A stretch of 64,000 nucleotides of DNA from Lytechinus pictus (GCF_037042905.1 NC_087252.1:19857701-19921700); one strand, 5' to 3'; positions 48,801 to 53,019 are shown, counted from the first letter of the stretch. The notes: generated by a model not told the origin, from the sequence alone. Numbers and translations are program-made.

Positions 48801-51242
48801 ATGAAATTGGGGACTCCGAGAACTGACGCCTGAAATGAGAGGGTTTTGAATGCAGGAGAACGTTTTGGTGAATGAAAAATTGTGAAAATGATATGCTTAG
48901 TATAACTGATGGCAATGCGTGAAAAGGGGGCCGTAACATGCTTAAGGGATGCGCATACCGATATTACCATTATACGTTAGTGTCCCCGCCCATCTACGAT
49001 CAAATTATCATTTTTTCACTTTTGATTGACACTTTGTGTCATTTTGACATACTGATTATTAACAAAAATACACAATTAATGCTGCAGTCACATTTCCGAC
49101 TCGGAAACAGAAATTTTATCTAATCTTATTCAAAGCATTTAAGGATGCCATAGCAGTGAAATTTGGGTATGGTATTTGTACGTAGTTTGTACCTAATGAT
49201 GATGATGATAACAACAACAATAACAACAGCTACAACAATAACAGTAATAATAATAACCATAGCTACAAATACGGGGTGCTGGCGGTGTAAAATGCAATTA
49301 ATCAAGGAACTTTGCCGCCATTATGGTGCGTAATTAAATGGCAAAAAAAATTAGGAGAGTAGTATAGGCAGGGGGGGGGGGATGCTGGAGGCACAAAATA
49401 AATAGGTCAAATGATGACGCTAATAATAATAATAATACGAATAATGATAATAATAATAACAATACTAATAATAAAAATAAAATTAATAATAACAATAATA
49501 ATAACTATTATTATCATTACTAATATTATTATTACTATTATTATCATTATAAAGATTAGATGAAACCAATAACAAAATACATCGACAATGATTAGTAACA
49601 TATTTCGTATAATAAAAGATATAAGGAGAAGATAAAGTAGTGGGGAAAGGGGAAGAAAAAGTAGTATATATACAAGGAAAAAGAAAGATGAAGAAGAATT
49701 TCGAAGAAAAAGACGAAAGAGGAATTGTAGAAGGAGACAAAGAAGTGGAAAAAATAAGGAGAGTAATACATAAAAAAAAGAGTTAGAAGAACACAAAGTA
49801 GTGGAATGAAGCAAATATTCACTAATGAATGATACGCGCCGTATAAGCTAGAACAACAACTACAACAACAAGCAAATGAAAGAGCCAATATCAAAATATT
49901 ATAAAGAAAACATGAAACAAAATATCTTATACTCACAATTATAGGTGACATTGAGGTACTTGAAGGTATTCGGACATGGGTCATAATTGAAAAGGCACGC
50001 AAGGTCACAGGTCTGTTCACCCTGACAGAGACCTTGGGCATAAGTCAGTTCATCTTGTACACAGTTTGTAGTTCGAATTGATGAATGTGGACAAGCCACA
50101 CTACCTGAGGCACTTCGGCCATACTGGGAGTCAAGGATATTGATGATACCAGGGGAACAGTCGATGGTTCCTTCTTCGTTCTGACACAGAATCAGGTCCG
50201 TAGATGTGGCTGCATGAGAGAAAGTCTAAACCTAAGAAGTTGGGAAAGCCTGAAAGTTGGTTTGTTTAATTTTTATCGTGGCTTGATACCCAGCGCCTTG
50301 TTCAGAAACTAGAAACGATTGGGCAATTGCTAGATTGCTGGTTTCTGAATAATGGTTTGATCCATTTTTTCTCCTTTAGGGAGGTTAAACTGGTGTACCC
50401 CAGGGCTCTATCATCGACCCTTATTTATTTGTGCACTTCAGCCTTACTGCAACCTCCAACGGTAATGACCTTCCTGATCATGCAACTCAGGTCAAGAGTC
50501 CGGCAGGCTTGCTGATGATCGTCTACTCCACATTATGGGGTTTATAATGTTATAATGCTTCATCACTTTTACTGTAATTATCACCATTACCATGATTACT
50601 CTTATTTTTATAATTAGAGTTCATGCAGTTGGTGATGCTGACCAGATGATATAGAATACTCTCTACAACTAAATGAGGAGACAGACAGGTTGATCGATGA
50701 AACTGAACACCAAACGTGTGTGGTCAGACTATATCAGTCACCAGAGAGCGGGACAGGCTCGTTTCATAAACAGTTACAACAATTATAGCTTTGTCGTCAT
50801 GGCAAATACCATGGTAATCAAAATCAAAGTAGCCATAATAGTTGCCATAATGGTAAGTTAGAATTTTTGTAACACTTATGAAAAGGGCTCCAGGACTTTC
50901 ACCAGTTGAAACTCAACATAATGATCTATTCATCATTTTATTTCATTTTGTTTTCATTGCTATGAACATTATCATCCCTGATTATATTAGTGGATTTTTA
51001 GTACCATTTCCATTAATATTAGACACACTGTCATTATATGATACATGCGTTATTTAGATACCAGTCTATAAATAGAAACGGTAACAATAATAAGGAAATA
51101 TGTGTGTAAATATTGTATTATATAATGTATTAAGATAAAAAAGAAAATCTGCATCTAAAGGTAGATCTCAAATCTTTGAAATATTTAATCACTCACCAGT
51201 TGATTCGTATATTACACTCGCAGAGAGAACCAAACCAAGAAC
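21332..51242 (-). CDS. Adhesion G-protein-coupled receptor with two SUEL lectin domains (latrophilin-like head), 21 exons
   Basis: Twenty-one exons join in frame on the minus strand to about 2.4 kb of coding sequence (about 800 residues): signal-peptide end, SUEL lectin 1, two linker exons, SUEL lectin 2, two Thr/Pro linkers, a mucin-like exon, three exons of GAIN with the GPS, then seven helices and a tail. SUEL lectins bind rhamnose/galactose; in latrophilins the domain binds partner adhesion proteins. The seven-helix part is family B2 (adhesion): TM3 Cys, ECL2 Cys-Trp, TM6 FTWILH, TM7 GIIVFVFYCLF. It lacks the olfactomedin and HormR domains of vertebrate latrophilins, so it is latrophilin-like only in its lectins. 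The exon with the start Met was not found. Ligand and G protein are unknown. Confidence 0.86.
21989..22262. mobile_element. Palindromic MITE, TTTGTCGAAAG family, next to the TM7 exon
   Basis: CGCATTTACTACGTGGAAAC at the left mirrors GTTTCAACGTAGTAAATGCG at the right; AAAGTTGGTGGA mirrors TCCACCAACTTTCG. It ends about 20 bases beyond the donor of the 42-base TM7 exon. Confidence 0.75.
22285..22326 (-). CDS. GPCR gene exon: TM7
   Basis: A 42-base exon: acceptor TTTTAATATCCAG, donor CCCCAG|GTAAAT, phase 0-0. It encodes GIIVFVFYCLFNPQ, the TM7 pattern 'G.fiF.fhcl'. It lies just outside a palindromic MITE. Confidence 0.82.
22425..22560. repeat. TCATCA/TCTTCT microsatellite
   Basis: Simple (TCA)n and (CTT)n tract in a GPCR intron. 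The Ser-rich open frame over it is an artefact. Confidence 0.85.
22650..22720. repeat. Short repeat with ATTGCTCCGGCGACAACTGC
   Basis: The TGCTCCGG/TGCTCCGA words recur at about 57405 (CAGTTGCTCCGGGC). Too short to classify. Confidence 0.35.
22834..22960 (-). CDS. GPCR gene exon: TM6 and TM7 start
   Basis: Acceptor GAATGGAACAG, donor CCCAG|GTAGGT, phase 2-0. It encodes WCLPTSVLLSLVLVF, then TWILHTVYHTWSS (family TM6 motif 'tWvfg'), and LVLDYMFHICVVSQ leading into TM7. Confidence 0.83.
23414..23529 (-). CDS. GPCR gene exon: TM5 end and ICL3
   Basis: Acceptor TTCGCTCTTAG, donor GTAAG|GTTAGT, phase 0-2. It encodes VNITLSIITAYYMFRIERTF, then an acidic loop HGDDEDYEEW and DKLKILVR. A nearer GT donor exists but gives the wrong phase for TM6. 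The acidic ICL3 is unusual; adhesion GPCRs more often have a basic one. Confidence 0.8.
23628..23876. mobile_element. MITE of the TTTGTCGAAAG family
   Basis: Holds TTTGTCGAGGGTTGG, CATGGACTCTGGACAAAC, TTTTCGACAAAGAGCTCC and TTGTGATTAGACTTGC in the family order. Confidence 0.65.
24500..25715. repeat. TGACC-core interspersed repeat, copy B
   Basis: Starts AAGTGGAACGCTTCTGGCAG then TCTCGC, and ends ATGCAGGCGAGACA, so the ends are inversely related (TCTCGCCTGCAT type). Inside are about six to seven degenerate units with the TGACCTTTGACCTTGGTCA core. It ends about 30 bases before the TM5 exon of the GPCR. Confidence 0.75.
25748..25814 (-). CDS. GPCR gene exon: ECL2 and TM5 start
   Basis: A 67-base exon: acceptor TATCCCACAG, donor GTATTG|GTAATA, phase 2-0. 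It begins with Ser-Cys-Trp-Leu, the ECL2 'CWL' signature whose Cys pairs with TM3, then YKIFLSTIIIGVL for TM5. Confidence 0.83.
26205..26440 (-). mobile_element. tRNA-derived SINE (family 1), copy B
   Basis: Head on the right (inverse TCTAGTGGTTCTGACTC), body marks CGAGTGTCGCACAGTGTGG and TACCCATTCACCTCACCTGG as in copy A. It lies just downstream of the TM4 exon in gene order. Confidence 0.75.
26533..26599 (-). CDS. GPCR gene exon: TM4 to ECL2
   Basis: A 67-base exon: acceptor ACCACTATCAG, donor GAAAG|GTAAAT, phase 1-2. It encodes GVPLAIVGLLYNVYPHAFG, the TM4 end in the family pattern 'wG.P.iiv.i......Y'. Confidence 0.83.
26935..27880 (+). mobile_element. 5'-truncated LINE: C-terminal zinc-knuckle segment and 3' UTR
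   Basis: Encodes CSFCRKYEETYKHLFF, a stop, then CEKVGDLW and on to GLPILKKLSWMEIHIGL and a Lys/Glu-rich end (EEEKKIALERNTL). The C..C...H....C pattern followed by a conserved Trp-rich tail is that of non-LTR ORF2 C-termini; the in-frame TAA makes it a dead copy. The 3' part has poly-T, CT and G runs and an ATGAATAATAAAGATC end. Confidence 0.7.
28162..28217 (+). CDS. Candidate first coding exon of an unidentified plus-strand gene
   Basis: ATG in a GTGGTGATG context opens MSDMNNAEEKDQLLDDKI and ends at a consensus donor GG|GTAAGT in phase 2. An acidic, hydrophilic N-terminus followed by a good donor is typical of a first exon of a cytosolic-N-terminal membrane protein, but no continuing exon was recognised. 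It lies inside a GPCR intron on the opposite strand, amid TCTAACGTTAG palindromes. It could be chance. Confidence 0.3.
28855..29032. mobile_element. Palindromic MITE (ATATTGACTGATGGGG ends)
   Basis: ATATTGACTGATGGGG is mirrored by CCCCATCAGTCAATAT, with TATTTTCCC/GGGAAAATATA mirrored inside. Perfect 16-base terminal repeats. Confidence 0.8.
29235..29320. repeat. (AT)n microsatellite
   Basis: Long alternating TA run in a GPCR intron, with one ACATTT interruption. Confidence 0.95.
29685..30280. mobile_element. Probable MITE with GTCCAAACTTCGCG ends
   Basis: GTGTCCAAACTTCGCGGAC at 29688 is mirrored by CGCGAAGTTTGGACTCAC at 30265. AT-rich interior without coding. Target duplication not established. 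Confidence 0.5.
30436..30637 (-). CDS. GPCR gene exon: TM3 to start of TM4
   Basis: Acceptor CAAATTAACAG, donor TTGGG|GTAATT, phase 0-1, 67 codons plus one base. It starts HVCAAMAAAMQYLFTVYG; the Cys is the conserved TM3 cysteine that bonds to ECL2. TWLVVQTAMFFHTSYIHGK is the end of TM3, and RTFIAAWG begins TM4. ICL2 is long and Pro/Leu-rich. Confidence 0.86.
30800..30965 (+). mobile_element. Possible LINE 3' tail
   Basis: Sequence of the type GCACCATGCTCGACAAGC... followed by TTTGTACATTTATTATTG and an AATGAATTGAATTGATT end resembles LINE 3' UTRs. No coding part is left. Confidence 0.3.
31010..31210. repeat. (GAT)n-rich low-complexity tract
   Basis: Imperfect GATGAT/GGTGAT repeats; the Met/Asp-rich and His-rich open frames on either strand are artefacts. 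Confidence 0.8.
31300..32466. repeat. Array of ~150-base TGACC units with inverse ends
   Basis: About seven units, each with GTGATCTTGACCTTTGAC, CTGGGATCTATGCTAGTAT, AAATTATATGAGCCTAGG and AAACTGAAGTTAT blocks. The outer ends TACACCCGCCTGTAACGC and the inverse of CTAGACGGGCGTA look inversely related. Different family from the 1.3 and 24.5 kb copies, but with the same TTGACCTTTGACC core. Confidence 0.8.
32510..32850. repeat. (CTA)n microsatellite
   Basis: ACTACTACT runs with CTT interruptions. The Val-rich and Tyr-rich open frames over it are artefacts. It lies right after the TM2 exon donor. Confidence 0.95.
32920..33022 (-). CDS. GPCR gene exon: TM2
   Basis: Acceptor TTCTTTGAGCAG, donor AACCTG|GTATTA, phase 2-0. 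It encodes QLAKVQMNIAISCC and LAHLIYLVGMEATSNL, matching the TM2 pattern 'i..nl..s..la.l.fl.g'. A (CTA)n microsatellite begins about 80 bases after the donor. Confidence 0.85.
33277..33422. mobile_element. Palindromic MITE (GTTTCACGGTACAC ends)
   Basis: GTTTCACGGTACAC and GTATCTTTCTTAGGCC are mirrored by GGCCAAGAAAGATAC and GTGTACCGTGAAAC; TTGGTCCTGAAAAGTACC is mirrored by GGTCCTTTTCAGGACCAA. Confidence 0.8.
33743..33935 (-). repeat. Tandem triplication across the TM1 exon end and splice donor
   Basis: On the minus strand three units of about 58-65 bases each contain an exon-end-like TTGTTTACTACATCTTTGG, then GTATGTAGCGAGGTC and a CAAAGGTCAAAG block. Unit 1 includes the real exon end and donor (33905); units 2 and 3 lie downstream in the intron with TTCATCCTAGGGTGTGTAGC and TTTATCCTGTGGTATGTAGC. 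The reading frame stays open through all three. Confidence 0.8.
33906..34018 (-). CDS. GPCR gene exon: TM1
   Basis: Acceptor TTCTCTTACAG, donor TTTGG|GTATGT, phase 0-2. It encodes GFTVGHVNVIALLLIERVL then GGISIISLLVLVIVYYIF, the first helix. A second AG 15 bases inside would give the wrong phase, which fixes the start. The 3' end and donor of this exon are copied twice more in tandem downstream (see the repeat at 33743-33920). Confidence 0.85.
34130..34260. other. Intronic low-complexity DNA
   Basis: T-run and GAAAAA-rich stretch between the TM1 exon and the satellite; no gene seen. Confidence 0.5.
34365..35420. repeat. Degenerate ~154-base intronic satellite
   Basis: The word TACGATCTACTGTAGATAG recurs at about 34375, 34524, 34686, 34833, 34992, 35149 and 35300, spacing 147-162. 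It is followed each time by TACCAT-AAACTAATTAAAC, CTCCACTTACAAAGTTGAAA blocks. Seven units, AT-rich, between the GPS and TM1 exons. Confidence 0.8.
35957..36065 (-). CDS. GPCR gene exon: GPS motif with non-cleavable HLA
   Basis: Acceptor TTTTGTTGTAG, donor CAAAG|GTATAG, phase 2-0. It encodes DWKWTTDGCRVVYSNYT, then HVTCRCDHLAAIALERAP. This matches the GPS pattern 'W.W...GC......T.C.C.HLT.fA'. At 35984-35992 the cleavage triplet reads His-Leu-Ala. Cleavable adhesion GPCRs need Thr or Ser after Leu, so self-proteolysis is predicted absent. Confidence 0.88.
36149..36434. repeat. 143-base direct duplication
   Basis: TTTTATTACTTTTTTTGTAT through GACGGAAATGGATGGAG occurs twice back to back (about 36150 and 36293) with only a handful of differences. 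Located in the short intron between the two GPS exons. Confidence 0.9.
36526..36575 (-). CDS. GPCR gene exon: first part of GPS motif
   Basis: A 50-base exon: acceptor TTTTTGTTTAG, donor CATC|GTAAGT, phase 0-2. It encodes DFENEVPLCTSMRGAAS. The Cys is the first GPS cysteine; the next exon supplies the rest. Confidence 0.75.
36650..36720. repeat. (CA)n microsatellite
   Basis: ACACACAC tract with single interruptions in the intron upstream of the GPS exon. Confidence 0.9.
36850..37500. other. Intronic DNA, nothing recognised
   Basis: AT-rich sequence between GAIN exons with no repeat ends, exon signals in phase, or RNA features that I could see. Confidence 0.4.
37540..37766 (-). CDS. GPCR gene exon: GAIN region
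   Basis: Acceptor ACTCATTTGTAG, donor AAAATA|GTAAGT, phase 1-0, 76 residues. It encodes VKLAIAAFSEPSQSDGCG, an Asn/Asp-rich loop with NDT sites, then SVVNVTVFCFNG and EYVDVAFPAKI. The last part resembles the GAIN subdomain B strands that precede the GPS (lines of the type 'V.V.....P....pV.i.f'). Confidence 0.75.
38380..38540. repeat. (ATT)n/(AGT)n tract and G-run
   Basis: TATTATTATT and GTAGTAGTAC runs ending in a 14-base G-run, of the kind that follows SINE tails in this genome. It ends about 30 bases from a GAIN exon donor. Confidence 0.8.
38568..38693 (-). CDS. GPCR gene exon: start of GAIN region
   Basis: Acceptor TCTTGTTTCAG, donor CCAG|GTAGAC, phase 1-1, 42 residues. It encodes GNASAGEADVKPYRPLTF and LVVNFQSASLQSKP. 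The content fits GAIN strand sequence, but identity rests mainly on position and phase. One NAS glycosylation site. Confidence 0.65.
39048..39105. repeat. (CAAT)n microsatellite
   Basis: CAATCAATCAAT run of about 13 units in a GPCR intron. Confidence 0.95.
39357..39566 (-). CDS. GPCR gene exon: Thr/Pro/Ala mucin-like stalk
   Basis: Acceptor CCCCGACAACAG, donor TTTCG|GTAAGG, phase 1-1, 70 residues. It is dominated by Thr, Pro, Ala and Ser (for example PLTTPTTTTASPPTTTTSA) and ends in a non-repetitive AVFEEFLAECF. This makes an extended stalk between the lectins and the GAIN region. The acceptor tract is weak, so the 5' edge could shift by a few codons. A Val-rich open frame on the other strand is its complement. 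Confidence 0.7.
39920..39974 (-). CDS. GPCR gene exon: Thr/Pro mucin-like linker
   Basis: Acceptor ATCCTGCAG, donor CCTG|GTAAAT, phase 0-1. It encodes IVTTTPAPTTTIPTTTTP, nearly all Thr and Pro, a mucin-type O-glycosylation stretch. Confidence 0.65.
40135..40235 (-). mobile_element. SINE tail fragment
   Basis: AATAATAAT run next to GGCATTTGTATAGCGCTACG and CTATTCCAAGGCGCATTG, the tail block of the family 1 SINE. The body is missing. A similar fragment lies at 44350-44450 (CTTCCAAGGAATGCTCAAGG). Confidence 0.6.
40845..42790 (-). mobile_element. tRNA-derived SINE split by a hAT-like insertion
   Basis: The body runs 40845-41154 (CTTTTATATAGCGCTTAATA, then CACCTGGGTCGAGAGTGG and TTCGAACACCCGACCCTCTG) and resumes at 42739 with CCCTCTGTTTACAAGGCAAG and the box A inverse CACTACACCACGGC. 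Removing 41155-42738 plus one CCCTCTGT restores a full SINE. It interrupts the intron between two linker exons of the GPCR. Confidence 0.8.
41155..42738. mobile_element. Non-autonomous hAT-like element inside a SINE
   Basis: Ends CAGCGGCGTAACAGG and CCTGTTACGCCACTG are inverse. Flanked by perfect CCCTCTGT duplications (41147-41154, 42739-42746). Contains a G-run at about 41180, C-runs at about 42700, and several GCGAGCGAAGCGAGC words. The Phe/Leu-rich and Pro-rich open frames within it (42335-42813) are low-complexity, with no transposase motif. Confidence 0.85.
42880..42917 (-). CDS. GPCR gene exon: short Thr-rich linker
   Basis: A 38-base exon, the same size and phase (1-0) as the one at 48.6 kb. 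Acceptor ATTTTTTAACAG, donor ACG|GTATGG. It encodes GVIDGPAEPQTTT. The shared size, phase and TTT ending suggest the linkers were duplicated along with the lectin exons. Confidence 0.65.
43019..43149. mobile_element. MITE (GGGGCCCGTAACATAAAG ends)
   Basis: GGGGCCCGTAACATAAAGCG mirrors CTTTGTGTTACGGGACCC. First of three MITEs in a row. Confidence 0.7.
43151..43309. mobile_element. MITE (GGGGCCCGTTTCATAAAGGA ends)
   Basis: GTTTCATAAAGGACTTGCAA is mirrored by TTGCAAGTCCTTTATGAAAC, with CAACTACCATGG mirrored inside. Relatives are at 50760-50895 and 60600-60740. Confidence 0.8.
43311..43465. mobile_element. MITE (GCTCCGTAACACAAAG ends)
   Basis: GTGCTCCGTAACACAAAGAT is mirrored by CCTTTGTGTTACGGAGCCC. 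Third in the row; together with the first it brackets the middle element. Confidence 0.75.
43650..43865. mobile_element. MITE of the TTTGTCGAAAG family with a ~62-base internal duplication
   Basis: The segment ATTTCCAATTTTCGACAATG..TGTGATTTGACGGGCA occurs twice in tandem (about 43710 and 43770). Confidence 0.6.
44771..45040 (-). CDS. GPCR gene exon: SUEL-type lectin domain 2, diverged
   Basis: Acceptor TTTCAATTCAG, donor GATT|GTAAGT, phase 1-1, 90 residues. The lectin pattern is present (STLRCKAGEDIVITEAFC, HECTLTCTGSC, YLFVQYDC), but the YGR triplet of domain 1 is replaced (AFCLGYEEC) and the DPC motif is lost, so sugar binding may be altered or absent. Same phase and length as domain 1, which suggests duplication of one exon. 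A MITE copy begins about 50 bases upstream of the acceptor. Confidence 0.85.
45090..45336. mobile_element. MITE of the TTTGTCGAAAG family beside the SUEL 2 exon
   Basis: GAATGACTCCTTCAACGAAC and CCTTTGAAAATGAAAGTCA are mirrored by TGACTTGTATTTTCAAAGGA and TGTAGAGTCATTC. It lies 50 bases upstream of the exon acceptor in gene order and extends that exon's open frame. Confidence 0.7.
45550..45895. repeat. (CTA)n and (CAA)n microsatellite
   Basis: Long ACTACTACT run with CCACTA and CAACAA segments. The Thr, Tyr and Leu homopolymer open frames are artefacts. Confidence 0.95.
46050..46180. mobile_element. Near-perfect 131-base palindrome
   Basis: CACTGTAAAAAATGA-type left end, GTGCTAA..TTAGCACTTACAGTGC and GTGACTGCACTACGAGT are mirrored exactly by the right half (ACTCGTAGTGCAGTCAC, GCACTGTAAGTGCTAA, TTTTTTACAGTG). 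A MITE of the smallest type, able to form one long hairpin. Confidence 0.85.
46210..46590 (+). mobile_element. LINE remnant: reverse transcriptase ORF C-terminus
   Basis: Encodes KLEKRYSRLDVRKFF, one frameshift, then SNRVIDVWNSLPEDVVNAC and VIAFKNRLDKHWE, a well-known C-terminal block of CR1/RTE-type LINE polyproteins. An extra T in the TTTTTTC run breaks the frame. Followed by an AT-rich end. Confidence 0.7.
46598..47488. mobile_element. Non-autonomous element with CTCAAAAAAAGTTTGG terminal inverted repeats, complete copy
   Basis: 891 bases between CTCAAAAAAAGTTTGGAAA and its inverse. The left ~200 bases are tandemly duplicated (about 46604 and 46804, both followed by the TTTGGCCATTAATTTCTCCC block). 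Same family as bases 1-985. Superfamily not assigned. It lies in a GPCR intron. Confidence 0.75.
47957..48014 (-). CDS. GPCR gene exon: short linker
   Basis: A 58-base exon: acceptor TTTTGTTATAG, donor ACAG|GTAAGT, phase 0-1. It encodes VPTTIAAAGTVRTVKKSKT. Together with the 48.6 kb exon it restores phase 1 for the second lectin exon, so the pair acts as a spacer cassette. Confidence 0.65.
48220..48250. repeat. Poly-G run
   Basis: About 20 Gs in a GPCR intron. Similar runs occur near 4770, 7291, 13738, 16118, 20300, 27580, 38520, 41180, 42680, 48450 and 48535. Confidence 0.9.
48631..48668 (-). CDS. GPCR gene exon: short Thr-rich linker
   Basis: A 38-base exon found by splice signals and phase: acceptor TTCAAATAG, donor ACG|GTACGT, phase 1-0. 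It encodes GNSAVPATVATTT, suited to O-glycosylated spacer. Its phase fits only between the first lectin exon and the next linker. Confidence 0.65.
49195..49560. repeat. (AAT)n/(ATA)n-rich low-complexity tract
   Basis: GATGAT, AACAAC and AATAAT runs. The Ile-rich minus-strand open frame here is an artefact. Confidence 0.85.
49937..50209 (-). CDS. GPCR gene exon: SUEL-type lectin domain 1
   Basis: Acceptor CTCTCATGCAG, donor AATT|GTGAGT, phase 1-1, 91 residues, one complete domain in one exon. It shows the SUEL pattern: LILCQNEEGTIDC, then ILDSQYGRSASGSVAC (the YGR signature), paired cysteines in TNCVQDELTYAQGLC and GEQTCDLACL, and the closing DPCPNTFKYLNVTYNC. The YGR and DPC...KYL.V.Y.C motifs that form the sugar pocket of rhamnose-binding lectins are intact, so carbohydrate binding is plausible. 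One N-glycosylation site (NVT). Confidence 0.9.
50755..50895. mobile_element. MITE (CGTTTCATAAAC ends)
   Basis: GGCTCGTTTCATAAACAGTT and ATGGCAAATACCATGG, mirrored loosely by TTGCCATAATGG and ACTTATGAAAAGGGCTCC. Decayed relative of 43151-43309. Confidence 0.6.
51197..51242 (-). CDS. GPCR gene exon 1 (as visible): signal-peptide end
   Basis: Donor ACTG|GTGAGT, phase 1, matching the lectin exon that follows. It encodes VLGLVLSASVIYEST, a hydrophobic core followed by small residues, as at a signal-peptide cleavage site. The acceptor chosen is TATTAAG after a T-rich tract. The same frame continues upstream as more hydrophobic residues (FIQLFLFVFPIK) to a TAA with no Met, so either this acceptor is right or the exon is longer. 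A start-codon exon must lie further upstream. Confidence 0.55.
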
Positions 51243-51326
51243 CTTAATAGGGAATACGAACAAAAATAATTGAATAAAAGTACAGTTGTTTAACGATTAT
51301 CGTGGCATCAACATCATCCGTGGAGG

Positions 51327-51530
51327 TGCCGTGGCCGAGTGGTCTAAGGCGCCTGGCTATACATGGAAAGTCCGGGGTTCGATCCCCGGCCGCGGCACCT
51401 ATGCCCGTGAGCAAGGCATTTAATCTACAATGCTCTTTTATCCTGCTTTCAAATAAATGGAAATGCTTTATGCATTATTGGTAACTAGGTGTGAACTTGT
51501 TTAAACAAAAAAAAAAATACTCATAATTAT
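51327..51530 (+). mobile_element. tRNA-derived SINE (Leu/Ser-type head), full copy
   Basis: Head GTGCCGTGGCCGAGTGGTC (box A) and GGGGTTCGATCCCC (box B). The ends GTGCCGTGGCC and GGCCGCGGCAC pair over 11 bases, longer than a tRNA acceptor stem, and the anticodon arm does not pair, so it is not a functional tRNA gene. The body has ATTATTGGTAACTAGGTGTG and an A-rich tail at about 51509-51520. It sits about 85 bases upstream, in gene order, of the signal-peptide exon. Confidence 0.8.
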
Positions 51531-51743
51531 CGCAATTATCGCCCCCGTCATATTCATTGCCACAGTCAGCGTTTTTTTAATTTCTCATTTGACAAAACTT
51601 ACAGTTACCATGATTTAATGCAAATAATGACCTCCACTAACGATATAGTTGCAACGCACACCAAACATACAATCCGACAAAGTAACCTCAGACATGTCAG
51701 ACTATATCGATTTATAAAGTTACAATTTGCAAATACACTACAA

Positions 51744-51966
51744 AAACTCCGGTGTTGATTTAACACCAGCCCGGAATCTATATATGCCCTCACCAGAAAA
51801 GTGTTAAACAACACCGGTTTGGTATTAGTCTAACACCAGATAGGTGTTTATACACCAATTAGTTTTAAAACAGCATCGCTTTGATTCCAAACTGGGGTTG
51901 TTTCAATACTTCTCTGGTGTGGACATATATAGATTCCGGGCTGGTGTTAAATCAATACCGGAGTTT
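51744..51966. mobile_element. Palindromic MITE (AAACTCCGGTGTTGATT ends)
   Basis: AAACTCCGGTGTTGATTTAA is mirrored by TTAAATCAATACCGGAGTTT, and CAGCCCGGAATCTATATATG by CATATATAGATTCCGGGCTG. The interior repeats ACACCAG/GGTGTT words. Confidence 0.85.
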
Positions 51967-51969
51967 ATG

Positions 51970-53015
51970 TAAGCTTGTATGATTTCAGAACAAAACTTCA
52001 CCACAAAAATAAGGATGACACAGGAGTAAAACTCACATCGATGACACATCAAATCCTCACCAAAGACAATATAGAAATAAACCACCAACCACTCCAGAAT
52101 TACTGATAAAATTCCATGATCTATCGACAACTACCACCGCCAAATGCACCACCAAAGACTCTTTTTATCAAGCAAATATCCCGAGCATGAACAATATCAT
52201 TACCAACGTTGTGTACTATTCTCCCTAAATTGACATTAATTGTTGGAAAATGATAAATACTTTCCGTACCTGGAAAGGTCCAAACTGCTTCTTTATCTTC
52301 ATGGTTGCTCAAAAAAGGAACCTTTTCCTAAGATCAGCTTCCCCAAAGCTACAACGATTATGTCTGCAAGTTTGTGTTCAGTTTCCGTCTTCAATACCTT
52401 GATGAATTATGATGATCACGGCCAAATTGTCTGCCTCGCAATCCTGTTATTCTATCATACCGAAGCACATCAGAACATTAAAAAACAACTCATTAATTGC
52501 TCAATAAGAGACGATATACTACAGGTGCACATTCCTCATGTTCCTTTAAATGTATAATCACTCTTCAATACTATTTTATAGGTTGATGAAGTGAACAATC
52601 CAATATCAGCCAGGTTAATTTTTCATGTTTTAAAAACTGTTCCGTAATATATATATATATATATACATAAAGAGATGATGGAAAAGTGATAAACTTTCTT
52701 TTCTTCTGTCTGTGATGTTGAAGAGAGAAGTGCTCTGAGTCTCACAGAAGCGATGCAATGCATCATCTAGATCGAGGAGATAGATCTGAAAACCAACAGG
52801 TTGGATAGCATCATCATTACCATGGAAAGGTTGTCATAGTAGCACGCAATGGCCACCGATGTGTGATGCATTTCGTTACCCCAGCCCCTTGAATTGAGAT
52901 GGTTGAAATACTTTTAATAGATTAAAAATTTTCATCCCAGGGTTATAATGCGTATACAGAACCCATTAATCATCGCGTAAATTCATTCTCCATCAAGTTA
53001 ATGTATCAATAATAT
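51970..53015. other. No gene recognised; should hold the GPCR start exon if it is close
   Basis: A minus-strand hydrophobic open frame at 51903-52130 and the MSNHEDKEAVWTFP frame at about 52270-52312 end at plausible donors, but both leave phase 1, which does not fit the phase-0 acceptor of the signal-peptide exon. A short (TA)n tract lies at 52648-52666. Confidence 0.3.
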
Positions 53016-53019
53016 TATA

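Noticed and set aside
49407..50041. 135- and 149-residue Ile/Phe-rich minus-strand proteins
   Set aside because: Read from (AAT)n-type low-complexity DNA downstream of the SUEL 1 exon.
51327..51401. tRNA gene (Leu or Ser type)
   Set aside because: Box A and box B are good, but the anticodon stem does not pair, the outer stem is too long and the sequence continues into a SINE body with an A-rich tail.
51903..52130. Start exon of the receptor with a hydrophobic segment (ILEWLVVYFYIVFG)
   Set aside because: No Met start, and its donor leaves phase 1, which does not fit the phase-0 signal-peptide exon.
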